A DNA stretch of 43,161 nucleotides from Sphingomonadales bacterium (GTDB taxonomy: Bacteria > Bacteroidota > Bacteroidia > Flavobacteriales_D > Crocinitomicaceae): the NCBI GenBank assembly GCA_016872115.1, contig VHBC01000020.1:1-43161 (forward strand), in the 5' to 3' direction. Under the pieces are notes generated by a model. The model did no database searches and was not told the origin of the DNA. It worked only from the letters and a program-made list of their open reading frames with translations. This document shows, one piece after another, positions 9,901 through 17,780 of the stretch (the first letter of the stretch is position 1; every line of letters starts with the position of its first letter). A program made the translations under genes and the position numbers.

Positions 9901-10074
9901 GGAGACTGGAACGATCTCAAATCAATGATTCGTGAGAAATCTGAAGCTGTCCGTGCATACCAAGCACTTGAAGAAGTAGGTGTGAAACCAAACGTTTGGT
10001 ATCAAGTGAAAGTGCGCAACGAAGACAATTCCTTGCTCGATCATATTCATGTAGCAGATCAAGCACATCATTAA
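6901..10074 (+). CDS. actB: Alternative complex III subunit ActB, Fe-S / molybdopterin-like protein
   Basis: ActB is the large periplasmic electron-transfer subunit of alternative complex III. At 1057 residues it combines a molybdopterin-oxidoreductase-like region (which in this family carries no Mo cofactor) with a C-terminal ferredoxin-like domain. The latter holds 15 cysteines in cluster spacing: CIGCGSCLIAC, CHHCNHAPCETVC, RCIGTRYCANNC, CSLC and CSDAC. That number fits three 4Fe-4S clusters and one 3Fe-4S cluster. Residues 50-69 form a Tat-like signal (RRDFLKFLG) ending in an LAAC lipobox-like site (Cys69), so a folded, possibly lipidated export product is likely. This links it to the Tat system; a tatA gene is at 22330. 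A second ATG at 6907 is an equally possible start. Confidence 0.95.
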   Translation: MEMSKKYWKGIDELKQTPEFIKHKEQEFPNQQTVEDFLADENLAESSTARRDFLKFLGFSVAAATLAACEAPVTKVVPYAVKPENVTPGMPTWYASTYYDGASYASIIVKTREGRPIFVKGNKDFGFTKGGTNPQIIASVLGLYDSARLAHPLEKGAKASWSTVDAGISDAIARAKKVTLLSNTVISPSIKRAISEMATKLNGEGGSKFEHIQYDAVSYAGMREANLLNFGARIIPSYDFSKAQTIVSVGADFLSTWLLPTEFAVQYGTRRNPEGDWMSKHFQFESVLTVTGSNADVRGMIKPSEEAAVLNYIINALQGKSATAGAWKAAADKAVAALKKSKKESVVVAGSNHTGVQQLANQLNNLLGAYGSTIDLNNTINLHQSEDAKALKLAANVAAGKGPDVLIMMGVNPVYSLPNGAAFANGLKSVGTSIAISAFEDETASLCTYVCPEHHQLENWTDHQAKANEYAIGQPTIRPLHNTSSALESLLVWNGTAARGGQDSAVAYDYIKATFAAMNPTGDFNYLTHNSCTAVAITPAALTYTAAPIKDLPKTADTEVVFYQKPAIGNGQFANNPWLQEMPDPVTKVTWDNYITMNPVEMEGTYATTYDQEHGLNLATVSVNGKSITLPVYPLPGQAPKTIGIALGYGRGANGENIGKAAFQTKEYGGHAKTEDGKLTPIGANVYGMLSSAATILYSAAAKVSPAEGIYPIAATQIHHTVMGRDSIVRETTLSIFKNSEKDAFNEGHKLQKLDKHGDHVEAPVSEFDLWAAHPVEKIGHRWGISIDLSSCIGCGSCLIACQSENNVPVVGKDEVRRGREMHWLRIDRYFASDEEAAVGTKKDKETFNYDNAEKATLNPSVVHMPLMCHHCNHAPCETVCPVAATTHSNEGLNQMAYNRCIGTRYCANNCPYKVRRFNWFNYPSYKKFTEVNPAQDDLGRMVLNPDVTVRTRGVMEKCSLCVQRIQATKLLAKKEARTIADGEFATACSDACPTNAIVVGDWNDLKSMIREKSEAVRAYQALEEVGVKPNVWYQVKVRNEDNSLLDHIHVADQAHH

Positions 10075-10098
10075 TTATTATTCAATTAAACTACTGCA

Positions 10099-11487
10099 AT
10101 GCAAAAGGAAGCAGCAATCAGAGAGCCCCTCGTCTTAGGTCACAAAACCTATCATGATGTAACACAAGATGTTTGTCGTCCAATTGAGGACAAAGCACCT
10201 AAAATGTGGTACATTCTATTTGGAATCGCACTGGTCATCGGTCTATACGGTGTGGGTAGCATCATGTACCTGCTCGGCACCGGTGTTGGTGTTTGGGGTC
10301 TTAACAAAACAATTGGTTGGGCATGGGACATCACCAACTTCGTTTGGTGGGTAGGTATTGGTCACGCCGGTACGCTCATCTCAGCAGTACTACTTTTGTT
10401 CCGTCAAAAATGGCGTATGGCAATCAACCGTTCTGCGGAAGCCATGACCATTTTTGCTGTATTCATGGCTGGTACTTTTCCGTTGATCCACATGGGGCGC
10501 CTATGGGTGGGTTATTGGGTAATGCCTATTCCAAACCAATTCGGTTCGTTATGGGTTAACTTTAACTCGCCGTTACTTTGGGACGTATTCGCCATCTCAA
10601 CCTACTTATCAGTATCCTTGGTGTTTTGGTACATCGGCCTCATCCCTGACTTTGCAACCATTCGTGACCGCGCCAAAAAACCTTTGGCTAAAAAGATGTA
10701 CAGTATCTTATCATTTGGTTGGTCAGGTCGTGCAAAGCATTGGAATCGCTTTGAGTTAGTTTCATTGGTTTTGGCTGGTTTGGCAACTCCTCTTGTATTC
10801 TCGGTACACTCGATCGTATCCTTTGACTTTGCTACGTCGGTTGTCCCAGGATGGCACACCACTATCTTCCCACCATACTTCGTAGCGGGTGCGGTATTCT
10901 CAGGTTTTGCCATGGTGCAAACCCTTCTCTTGATCATGCGTAAAGCTATGGGTCTAGAGGCGTATATTCACACAAAGCACGTTGAATACATGAACATCGT
11001 CATTATGGTAACGGGTTCTATTGTTGGTACGGCTTATATCACTGAGCTTTTCATCTCTTGGTATTCCGGCGTTGAGTACGAATCTTACGCGTTCATCAAC
11101 CGTGCAACTGGTCCTTACTGGTGGGCTTACTGGTCCATGATGACCTGCAACGTTATATCTCCTCAATTGATGTGGATTCGCCGTTTGCGTCGTAGCTTGC
11201 TTTTTACCTTCTTCATCTCGATTGTCGTAAACATCGGTATGTGGTTTGAGCGTTACGTAATTATCGTTACATCAATTCACCGCGATTACATTCCGGCTGC
11301 TTGGAGCATGCACTTCCCGAGCCATATTGATATCGCTGTATATATCGGCACCATTGGATTGTTCTTTGTTTTCTTCTTGTTGTTTGCACGTTTCTTCCCA
11401 GTACTTGCCCTCAATGAAATAAAAACAATTTTGAAAGGTTCAGGTCAATCTTACAAAGAATCTCCAGATTATCACAAACACCATTAA
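10099..11487 (+). CDS. actC: Alternative complex III subunit ActC, NrfD-like quinol-binding membrane protein
   Basis: A 462-residue integral membrane protein of the NrfD/PsrC family with about ten predicted transmembrane helices. In alternative complex III, ActC sits beneath ActB and contributes a quinol site and part of the proposed proton path. Family hallmarks are the length, the WWVGIGHAGTLISAVL helix and the conserved GAVFSGFAMVQTLLLI helix in the second bundle. It lies 24 bases after actB and 9 bases before actD, inside the respiratory operon with no internal terminator. Confidence 0.95.
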   Translation: MQKEAAIREPLVLGHKTYHDVTQDVCRPIEDKAPKMWYILFGIALVIGLYGVGSIMYLLGTGVGVWGLNKTIGWAWDITNFVWWVGIGHAGTLISAVLLLFRQKWRMAINRSAEAMTIFAVFMAGTFPLIHMGRLWVGYWVMPIPNQFGSLWVNFNSPLLWDVFAISTYLSVSLVFWYIGLIPDFATIRDRAKKPLAKKMYSILSFGWSGRAKHWNRFELVSLVLAGLATPLVFSVHSIVSFDFATSVVPGWHTTIFPPYFVAGAVFSGFAMVQTLLLIMRKAMGLEAYIHTKHVEYMNIVIMVTGSIVGTAYITELFISWYSGVEYESYAFINRATGPYWWAYWSMMTCNVISPQLMWIRRLRRSLLFTFFISIVVNIGMWFERYVIIVTSIHRDYIPAAWSMHFPSHIDIAVYIGTIGLFFVFFLLFARFFPVLALNEIKTILKGSGQSYKESPDYHKHH

Positions 11488-11496
11488 GTAAAGGCT

Positions 11497-12033
11497 ATGT
11501 CAGATAAAGTTCTATATGTCATGTACGACGACGACGAGGTACTCAAAAACAGTGCTAAAAAACTCGTTGCCAAAGGAGTTAAAATCGCAGAAGTTTTCTC
11601 TCCATTCCCAATTCACGGAATCGATTCAATTATTGGTGTGAAAAACACACGACTCGGCATCATGGCCTTTTTGTATGGCTTGACGGGTCTTACGCTTGCT
11701 ACCATTGGTATGCGCTTTTTAATGATCACCGACTGGCCAATGAACATTGGAGGAAAGCCAAATTTCTCTTACCTAGAAAACATGTTGGCTTTCGTTCCAA
11801 TTAGTTTTGAATTTACTGTCATGTGCGCTGCTCACGGAATGGCCATTACCTATTTACTACGCAACAAAACGCTTCCTGGTATGCCTGCACAAAACCCAGA
11901 TCCGCGTACTACAGACGACAAATTTGTGATGGAAATCCGCTTAAGCGATAATCAGAATATTTCCGAAGCAGACCTCGATGGCATGTTGCAAGAAATTGGC
12001 TTCTTCGAATTGGATAAAAAAGAAATTAAATAA
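11497..12033 (+). CDS. actD: Alternative complex III subunit ActD (DUF3341)
   Basis: A 178-residue protein of the DUF3341/ActD family, with a soluble N-terminal part and two transmembrane helices near residues 50-72 and 90-115 separated by a short loop (MITDWPMNIGGKPNFSY). The C-terminal tail contains the family's closing segment MLQEIGFFELDK. ActD is a structural membrane subunit of alternative complex III without cofactors. The gene is tightly packed, 9 bases after actC and 12 before actE, which supports co-expression and complex assembly. Confidence 0.93.
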   Translation: MSDKVLYVMYDDDEVLKNSAKKLVAKGVKIAEVFSPFPIHGIDSIIGVKNTRLGIMAFLYGLTGLTLATIGMRFLMITDWPMNIGGKPNFSYLENMLAFVPISFEFTVMCAAHGMAITYLLRNKTLPGMPAQNPDPRTTDDKFVMEIRLSDNQNISEADLDGMLQEIGFFELDKKEIK

Positions 12034-12045
12034 GTACAGGGCCTC

Positions 12046-12777
12046 ATGAAAAAAATAGTTTACACAACACTTAGTGGAGCAGCCTTGACCATGTCATTGC
12101 TTTTGAACTCTTGTGTGTCCAATGCCGACAGCCCAGGTTTAGAATATGCTCCTGATATGTACCGCACGCCGGGTATTGAAACTTACGTTGACTACGGCGA
12201 AGTACGAGGAAGAGAGAACAAAGCATGGAAAGGCCGTTTATCAGCCATGACTCCACCTCGCAATACAATTCCATTCTATGGAACGGACTCTTCAGAGGTA
12301 AAATTAATGTTGCCATATTTCCGCAAGCCAAATGTTGCCTTCCGTGAGACCCACGGACTCTACGGCTGGGATTACTCTACCGCAGATGAGTACACATTAG
12401 CTGTTGCAGACAAAAACCCAATTCTGCTCAACGCTACAAACGCAGAAGCGGTTATAACCAAAGGGAAAGAGCTGTTCACTGCCATGTGTCAACACTGTCA
12501 TGGTGAAAAAGGCGATGGTAATGGCCCAATGGTTGCCTCTGGTGCTTATCAAGGGGTACCAAACTATGTTGGTTTGGCCGCCACCGAAGGTCAAATGTTT
12601 TATTCAATCTACTACGGTAAAGGCATGATGGGAGCACATGGTTCAATTCTTAATAAAAAGGAAATCTGGACGATCGTTCACTACATCCGTCGTATCCAAG
12701 ACGCCAATTATGGCAAATTTGATGCGAACGGTGCTGCGGTTTCAACCGTTGTTTCAGACACCACTAACTCGAAATAA
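12046..12777 (+). CDS. actE: Alternative complex III subunit ActE, monohaem cytochrome c lipoprotein
   Basis: A 243-residue lipoprotein. The N-terminal signal ends in LLNSC (Cys23, lipobox), so it should be lipid-anchored on the periplasmic face. A class I cytochrome c domain occupies the C-terminal half, with CQHCH at 148-152 and a GMMGAHG segment that can supply the distal Met ligand. In alternative complex III, ActE carries one haem c and is thought to hand electrons on to the oxidase. The N-terminal half (residues 24-130) has the family-typical YAPDMYRTPGIETY sequence. It is encoded between actD and actF. Confidence 0.94.
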   Translation: MKKIVYTTLSGAALTMSLLLNSCVSNADSPGLEYAPDMYRTPGIETYVDYGEVRGRENKAWKGRLSAMTPPRNTIPFYGTDSSEVKLMLPYFRKPNVAFRETHGLYGWDYSTADEYTLAVADKNPILLNATNAEAVITKGKELFTAMCQHCHGEKGDGNGPMVASGAYQGVPNYVGLAATEGQMFYSIYYGKGMMGAHGSILNKKEIWTIVHYIRRIQDANYGKFDANGAAVSTVVSDTTNSK

Positions 12778-12789
12778 TCAAGAAGAGCA

Positions 12790-13977
12790 ATGGAATTTCA
12801 AATCACCAAAAAAGCGAAAAATGTTGCATTTGGCCTGATGGGCTTAGGTGCGCTTCTTACTATCATCGGTGTTGCACTCTCTGCATCTGACCACCACTTC
12901 TTCACGCGCTTTATGGCTTCTGGTCTTATTAGCGGTTTCTTTTTCTTTGCATTAGGCTTAGGAGCTTTGTTCTTTCTTGCACTTAAATATGCAACAGAAA
13001 CGGGTTGGTACGCCGCAGTAAAACGCGTCATCGAGGCTGTGGCAGGTTTCTTACCAGTTGGAATGATTATTCTTGGCGTAGTATTGCTAGTTCTGACTAT
13101 TGCCGATGGTGCTCATATCTATTCATGGATGGATCCAGAGGTACAAGCCCACGACGAAATCGTTCGCCACAAAGCAGCATACTTAAACAAACCATTCTTC
13201 TGGATTCGTACGCTAGCGTATTTCACTACGTACTTCTTATTTTGGAGAGGTTTCAAAAATCGCTCTTTAGAAGAAGACCGTGTAGGTGGTACAGAACTGC
13301 ACTTCAAGAACTACAAAAGAGGTGCTTTGTTCCTTGTGTTCTTTGCGGTATTTAGTTCTACTTCTGCCTGGGACTGGATCATGTCTATTGATGTACACTG
13401 GTTCTCCACCTTGTTTGGATGGTACACATTTGCCGGAATGTGGTGCTCAACAATGGTCGTACTGGTATTAACTACGCTTTATCTAAAAACACTAGGATAC
13501 CTTCCAAACGTAAACGACTCTCACATTCATGACCTTGGCAAGTGGACTTTTGCAACATCTTTTCTTTGGTCATATATGTGGTTCTCACAGTTCATGCTTA
13601 TTTGGTACGCCAACATCGGCGAAGAAGTAGTTTACTTCCAAACCAGGATTGCCGAATTTAAAGTGTTGTACTTTGGTATGTTTATCATCAATTTTGCATT
13701 CCCAATGTTGATCTTAATGTCTCGCGATGCCAAGCGTAATGCCGGAATTCTAGTATTTGTGGGACTTATGATTCTGATGGGTCATTGGCTAGATGTATAC
13801 GTCATGGTTTCTGCCGGTGCCTTGGGGGCAAATGCAAAAATTGGTGCCTTAGAAATTGGAATGGCACTATTAATGGCCGGAACATTCATTTTTGTGGTCC
13901 TTCGCAACCTGAGCAAGGCTCCGTTAACACCTGTGAACCACCCATTCTTAGATGAAAGTAACCATCACGAAATTTAA
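12790..13977 (+). CDS. actF: Alternative complex III subunit ActF, NrfD-like membrane protein
   Basis: A 395-residue membrane protein with about ten transmembrane helices, the second NrfD-like subunit of alternative complex III and a paralogue of ActC in architecture. Features visible are the paired N-terminal helices, the conserved WDWIMSIDVHWFSTLFGWY segment between helices and a DVYVMVSAG loop. It packs beside ActC in the complex and may contribute a second proton half-channel. The gene starts 12 bases after actE and ends 22 bases before coxB, so the complex III and oxidase genes form one transcription unit. Confidence 0.93.
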   Translation: MEFQITKKAKNVAFGLMGLGALLTIIGVALSASDHHFFTRFMASGLISGFFFFALGLGALFFLALKYATETGWYAAVKRVIEAVAGFLPVGMIILGVVLLVLTIADGAHIYSWMDPEVQAHDEIVRHKAAYLNKPFFWIRTLAYFTTYFLFWRGFKNRSLEEDRVGGTELHFKNYKRGALFLVFFAVFSSTSAWDWIMSIDVHWFSTLFGWYTFAGMWCSTMVVLVLTTLYLKTLGYLPNVNDSHIHDLGKWTFATSFLWSYMWFSQFMLIWYANIGEEVVYFQTRIAEFKVLYFGMFIINFAFPMLILMSRDAKRNAGILVFVGLMILMGHWLDVYVMVSAGALGANAKIGALEIGMALLMAGTFIFVVLRNLSKAPLTPVNHPFLDESNHHEI

Positions 13978-13999
13978 TTTGAAGACAATATAAAAAGTC

Positions 14000-15235
14000 A
14001 TGGAAAATAAATTAATCATTTTACTTGTCATTGTTTTAGGAGCAATTGCTGTTGCCCAACTTGTTCGCATTTACGAAATCTCGGCAAAATTGCGCAAGAA
14101 TCAAGAGCATGAAATTTCTAGCCGTGATAACAACTTAAATGGCCGTCTCATGTTTGGCTTTATGTTGTTTATGTTTGGCTCTTTCATTTACCTCATGAAA
14201 GCTTACGGCTGGACAGGCCGTGGATCTGCTGCGTCCATAGAAGGAGAAGAAATGGATTGGTTATTGAATCTCAATTTTGTTATTATTATCGCGATTTTCT
14301 TTTTCACGAATTTCTTGTTGTTCTATTTTACTTGGAAATACGTCAAGAAGCCAGGGGTACCTGCCTTGTACTATCCACACAACAACAAATTAGAAATGCT
14401 TTGGACTGTTGTACCCGCGATAGTATTAGCAGTCATCATTATCTTGGGTCTCCAGACTTGGAGTCACCTAACAGGCCCAACCAAGCCAGAAGCTGAGAAA
14501 ATCGAGTTGTTTTCTAAGCAATTTGATTGGACAGCTCGTTATGCTGGTGCCGACAACACTTTGGGTCTATACGACTACAAATTAACCCTAGATAACAACG
14601 AATTAGCTTTATTGACTTCGAACACTATTGATTCTTCGATCAATAATATGCTAAATGGCGCTACTGGTATTCGCAGTTTACAAAAGCTATTGAATAACCG
14701 CGATACAGTATTCAGCGATTCTACATTCAATGTTTTACGTACTGACTTATCCCGAAAAGAAAGATTGTATCGCTTCCTTAACCAAATGAAGCAAAACCAC
14801 AATAAAAGTTTAGACGCCAGTGCTTGGGACGACATTATTCAAAAAGACACACTTTACTTATGTAAAGGTCAAGAGTATGAAATCGCATTGCGCGCAAAGG
14901 ATGTCATTCACTCTGCTTATTTCCCGCATTTCCGCGCTCAAATGAATGCGGTTCCAGGTATGGCAACGCGCCTGAAATTTACGCCAAACAAAACGACTGC
15001 TGAAATGCGCGCTGAAAAGAATGACGACAATTTTAATTACATTTTAATGTGTAATAAAATTTGTGGTGGTGCGCACTACAAAATGAAAATGGTTGTTGTT
15101 GTCTTAGATCGCCCAGCATATAAAAAATGGATGGCTGCCAAGAAAAAAGCGACTTTCAAGGATCAATATTTCCCTGCTGCAACTACTACGTCAGCAGCAC
15201 CAGCAGATACAACTGCTGTACCAACAATGAATTAA
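14000..15235 (+). CDS. coxB: Cytochrome c oxidase subunit II (CuA)
   Basis: Subunit II of the haem-copper oxidase; it accepts electrons from cytochrome c or ActE at the dinuclear CuA site. The CuA ligands are present: His304, then C351-NKI-C355-GGA-H359-YK-M362. The membrane part has four hydrophobic segments (about residues 3-24, 49-68, 90-113 and 133-153), two more than the classical two-helix subunit II. An extra segment of roughly 100 residues (about 185-285), rich in Asn, Leu and Ser, separates the first periplasmic strand (EKIELFSKQFDWTARY) from the CuA-binding half. The total of 411 residues is long for the family generally. The gene sits directly before coxA. Confidence 0.95.
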   Translation: MENKLIILLVIVLGAIAVAQLVRIYEISAKLRKNQEHEISSRDNNLNGRLMFGFMLFMFGSFIYLMKAYGWTGRGSAASIEGEEMDWLLNLNFVIIIAIFFFTNFLLFYFTWKYVKKPGVPALYYPHNNKLEMLWTVVPAIVLAVIIILGLQTWSHLTGPTKPEAEKIELFSKQFDWTARYAGADNTLGLYDYKLTLDNNELALLTSNTIDSSINNMLNGATGIRSLQKLLNNRDTVFSDSTFNVLRTDLSRKERLYRFLNQMKQNHNKSLDASAWDDIIQKDTLYLCKGQEYEIALRAKDVIHSAYFPHFRAQMNAVPGMATRLKFTPNKTTAEMRAEKNDDNFNYILMCNKICGGAHYKMKMVVVVLDRPAYKKWMAAKKKATFKDQYFPAATTTSAAPADTTAVPTMN

Positions 15236-15262
15236 TTTTTAGAAACGATAAAAAATAACATA

Positions 15263-17068
15263 ATGGCTTCACACGACGCACACGCACACGGACATCATGA
15301 CGAGCACCATCATCATGAGGAGCATTTTATCTCTAAATACATCTTTTCGCATGACCACAAAATGATTGGTAAGCAGTTCTTAATGACTGCTGTTTTCATG
15401 GGTCTTGTGGCAATGGTGTTGTCTACTCTTTTTAGAATTCAATTGGCTTGGCCAGGTGAGAGCTCCGACTTCTTGTCTTTCTTCTTAGGTGAGAAATGGG
15501 CTCCCAATGGGGTATTAAAAGAAGATATGTATCTTGGTTTGGTTACCATCCATGGTACCATCATGGTCTTCTTCTTACTTACAGGTGGTTTGTCTGGTAC
15601 GTTTTCTAACATTCTCATTCCATTGCAACTTGGAGCCCGCGATATGGCCTCTGGTTTCTTGAACATGTTGTCGTTCTGGTTCTTTGCGCTTTCGTCATTG
15701 CTCATGCTCGTTTCATTGTTTGTAGAGTCTGGGCCAGCAATGGCTGGTTGGACGGTCTATCCACCGCTCTCCGCGCTACCTCAAGCAGTATCGGGCTCTG
15801 GTTTCGGAATGACACTTTGGTTGGTTTCAATGGCAATTTTCATTGCGGGTTCTTTGTTAGGATCATTGAACTACATTGTAACAATCGTCAACTTGCGTAC
15901 AAAAGGCATGACCATGATGCGAATGCCACTCACAATTTGGGCATTCTTCGTAACAGCAATTCTAGGTGTTTTGTCATTCCCGGTATTATTATCAGCCGCA
16001 TTGCTATTGATCATGGACCGCCTCATGGGTACTTCTTTCTATCTATCTGATATCATAGTAGGTGGTGAAATGCTTACCAACCATGGTGGTTCGCCGATTC
16101 TTTACCAACACTTGTTCTGGTTTTTAGGTCACCCTGAGGTTTACATTGTACTTCTTCCTGCTCTTGGTCTTTCTTCAGAAATTATTGCTACCAATTCGCG
16201 CAAACCAATTTTTGGTTACAAAGCCATGATCGGATCAATTCTCGCGATTGGTTTCCTTTCGTTTATTGTATGGGGCCACCACATGTTTATCACTGGAATG
16301 AACCCGTTTTTAGGTAGTGTATTCGTATTTACAACACTACTCATCGCCATTCCATCAGCAGTTAAGGTTTTTAATTATCTTACGACCTTGTGGAAAGGTT
16401 CTTTGGTTCTGACGCCTGCTATGTTGTTTGCCATCAGTTTAGTTTCTACGTTCATTACTGGTGGAGTAACGGGAATTATTCTTGCAGATTCTGCACTCGA
16501 TATCATGCTACACGACACCTACTTTGTTGTCGCCCACTTCCATATTGTAATGGGGATGTCTGCGGTTTTCGGAATGTTTGCCGGCGTATACCATTGGTTC
16601 CCTAAAATGTTTGGTCGCATGCTGAATACACGTTTAGGCTATGCACATTTTTGGGTAACGCTAGTAGGTTCCTACGGTGTATTCTTCCCAATGCACTTTG
16701 TTGGTCTTGCAGGTGCGCCACGTCGTTACTACGACTATTCAGCATACAGTGAGTTTGATAACAACTCATTTGAACTTATGGTCGACCTCAACCAAATCAT
16801 TACCACTTTTGCTATCATTGCAGCCATTGGTCAAGCGATTTTCCTATTCAATTTCTTTTACTCTATTTTTAGAGGGCCTAAGGCGCCGCAAAACCCTTGG
16901 TCATCTACAACACTTGAATGGACAACCCCAGTAGAACACATCCATGGAAACTGGCCTGGTGAGCTTCCAACTGTACACCGTTGGCCTTATGACTATTCCA
17001 AGCCTGGCACTGCATCTGACTTTATAACGCAGGTCACGCCACTAGAAGAAGGCGAAGAAGCGCATTAA
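15263..17068 (+). CDS. coxA: Cytochrome c oxidase subunit I (A1-type)
   Basis: Catalytic subunit I, reducing O2 to water and pumping protons, 601 residues with 12 transmembrane helices. Low-spin haem a ligands are His97 (HGTIMVFF) and His427, and the high-spin haem ligand is His425 (HDTYFVVAHFHIVMG). CuB ligands are His290, His339 and His340. Glu292 and Tyr294 in HPEVY mark the A1 class, and K-channel Lys368 (AIPSAVKVF) is conserved. The first 32 residues contain 12 histidines (HHDEHHHHEEH), a possible metal-binding tail. It is last in the operon. Subunits III and IV are not encoded here. The transcript ends in a hairpin lying in the 3' end of the convergent DUF3109 gene. Confidence 0.97.
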   Translation: MASHDAHAHGHHDEHHHHEEHFISKYIFSHDHKMIGKQFLMTAVFMGLVAMVLSTLFRIQLAWPGESSDFLSFFLGEKWAPNGVLKEDMYLGLVTIHGTIMVFFLLTGGLSGTFSNILIPLQLGARDMASGFLNMLSFWFFALSSLLMLVSLFVESGPAMAGWTVYPPLSALPQAVSGSGFGMTLWLVSMAIFIAGSLLGSLNYIVTIVNLRTKGMTMMRMPLTIWAFFVTAILGVLSFPVLLSAALLLIMDRLMGTSFYLSDIIVGGEMLTNHGGSPILYQHLFWFLGHPEVYIVLLPALGLSSEIIATNSRKPIFGYKAMIGSILAIGFLSFIVWGHHMFITGMNPFLGSVFVFTTLLIAIPSAVKVFNYLTTLWKGSLVLTPAMLFAISLVSTFITGGVTGIILADSALDIMLHDTYFVVAHFHIVMGMSAVFGMFAGVYHWFPKMFGRMLNTRLGYAHFWVTLVGSYGVFFPMHFVGLAGAPRRYYDYSAYSEFDNNSFELMVDLNQIITTFAIIAAIGQAIFLFNFFYSIFRGPKAPQNPWSSTTLEWTTPVEHIHGNWPGELPTVHRWPYDYSKPGTASDFITQVTPLEEGEEAH

Positions 17069-17079
17069 AAGCTATAACA

Positions 17080-17676
17080 CTACACAAAAGGCCCGATATT
17101 CGGGCCTTTATCAATTTCTTTTGCTACGACTTCTAATTCCGCATAAAATGCAGTACCAAAAGCCCGAATAAGAGGTTCTTTTAAGAATCTGAATACAGGG
17201 ACATCTAATTTTTCACCGCAGGCACATGCGGGTTCACAGATATCCCATTTTTCGTAATTAAGCGCAGTGTAGTCATTGAATTGTTTAGTGCGAATAGGGT
17301 AGAGATGACAAGAGATGGGTTTGATGAATTCAATTTTACCTTCACATTGTGCTTTTTCAATGGCACATTTGGCTGTATTATTTTGGTCAAAATAAACAAA
17401 CGCACATTCATTTCCTTCAACCAGTGTTGTTTCCGCCTCGAAGTCTTCATCAATCAAAGCAACTCCGTGCTGTTTAACTGCAGCAATGCCTTCAGCCCGC
17501 ATGTATGGTAAAATCTGAGGTAAATGTTGCTCAATGAGCTTGACCTCTTCGGTTGTTACTGGAGCACCATTGTCACCTGCCACACAACAAGCGCCTTTAC
17601 AGGCAGAAAGATCGCACACAAACTGTTTTTCGAAGATTTGTGTTGAAACAATTTTATCTTGGATTTCAACTAACAT
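17080..17676 (-). CDS. DUF3109 family Cys-rich protein
   Basis: A 198-residue protein matching the DUF3109 family, small Cys-rich proteins common in Bacteroidota whose biochemical role is not known to me. Eleven cysteines lie in suggestive spacing: C21, C26, C30 and C31 (CDLSACKGACC), C91, C104, C111, C123 (PISCHLYPIR), and C147, C151 and C153 (CEPACAC). This looks like a metal or Fe-S binding site. There is no signal peptide or membrane helix, so it is probably cytosolic. It starts four bases after a TATCTTTG -7 element, predicting a leaderless mRNA. Its last codons form the hairpin that ends the convergent coxA transcript. Confidence 0.85.
   Translation of the reverse strand: MLVEIQDKIVSTQIFEKQFVCDLSACKGACCVAGDNGAPVTTEEVKLIEQHLPQILPYMRAEGIAAVKQHGVALIDEDFEAETTLVEGNECAFVYFDQNNTAKCAIEKAQCEGKIEFIKPISCHLYPIRTKQFNDYTALNYEKWDICEPACACGEKLDVPVFRFLKEPLIRAFGTAFYAELEVVAKEIDKGPNIGPFV
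17087..17109 (+). terminator. Shared hairpin ending coxA, inside the 3' end of the DUF3109 gene
   Basis: AAAGGCCCGA (17087-17096), loop TAT, TCGGGCCTTT (17100-17109) forms a 10-bp perfect stem 19 bases after the coxA stop. It works as an A/T-flanked hairpin for either strand, although the T tracts are short. On the minus strand it encodes the last residues (KGPNIGPF) of the DUF3109 protein. Confidence 0.7.
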
Positions 17677-17680
17677 AGAA

Positions 17681-17688
17681 CAAAGATA
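17681..17688 (-). promoter_or_regulatory. -7 element of the DUF3109 gene
   Basis: On the minus strand TATCTTTG (17688-17681) matches TAnnTTTG exactly and ends four bases before the ATG at 17676. No clear TTG is found 19-21 bases upstream. It lies back to back with the rimP promoter. Confidence 0.6.
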
Positions 17689-17697
17689 CGTCTAGAT

Positions 17698-17728
17698 TTT
17701 GTGGATTGATTTAAAATGCATATATTTG
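17698..17728 (+). promoter_or_regulatory. Promoter of rimP-nusA-infB
   Basis: TTTG (17698-17701), a 19-base spacer and TATATTTG (17721-17728) match both consensus elements. Predicted start is near 17732, giving a leader of about 65 bases that carries the hairpin at 17754-17780. Confidence 0.8.
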
Positions 17729-17753
17729 TATCACATTTATAAGCTGTTAGAAC

Positions 17754-17780
17754 GAGGGGACGCAAGTCCCCTCTTTTTTT
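17754..17780 (+). terminator. Terminator-like hairpin in the rimP-nusA-infB leader (putative attenuator)
   Basis: GAGGGGAC (17754-17761), tetraloop GCAA (a GNRA loop), GTCCCCTC (17766-17773), then seven T (17774-17780). This is a textbook intrinsic terminator, but it lies after the rimP promoter and 16 bases before the rimP ATG, with no gene upstream on this strand to terminate. It is therefore likely to act on the operon's own transcript. Because nusA encodes a termination/antitermination factor, autoregulation is the natural hypothesis. Confidence 0.75.
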
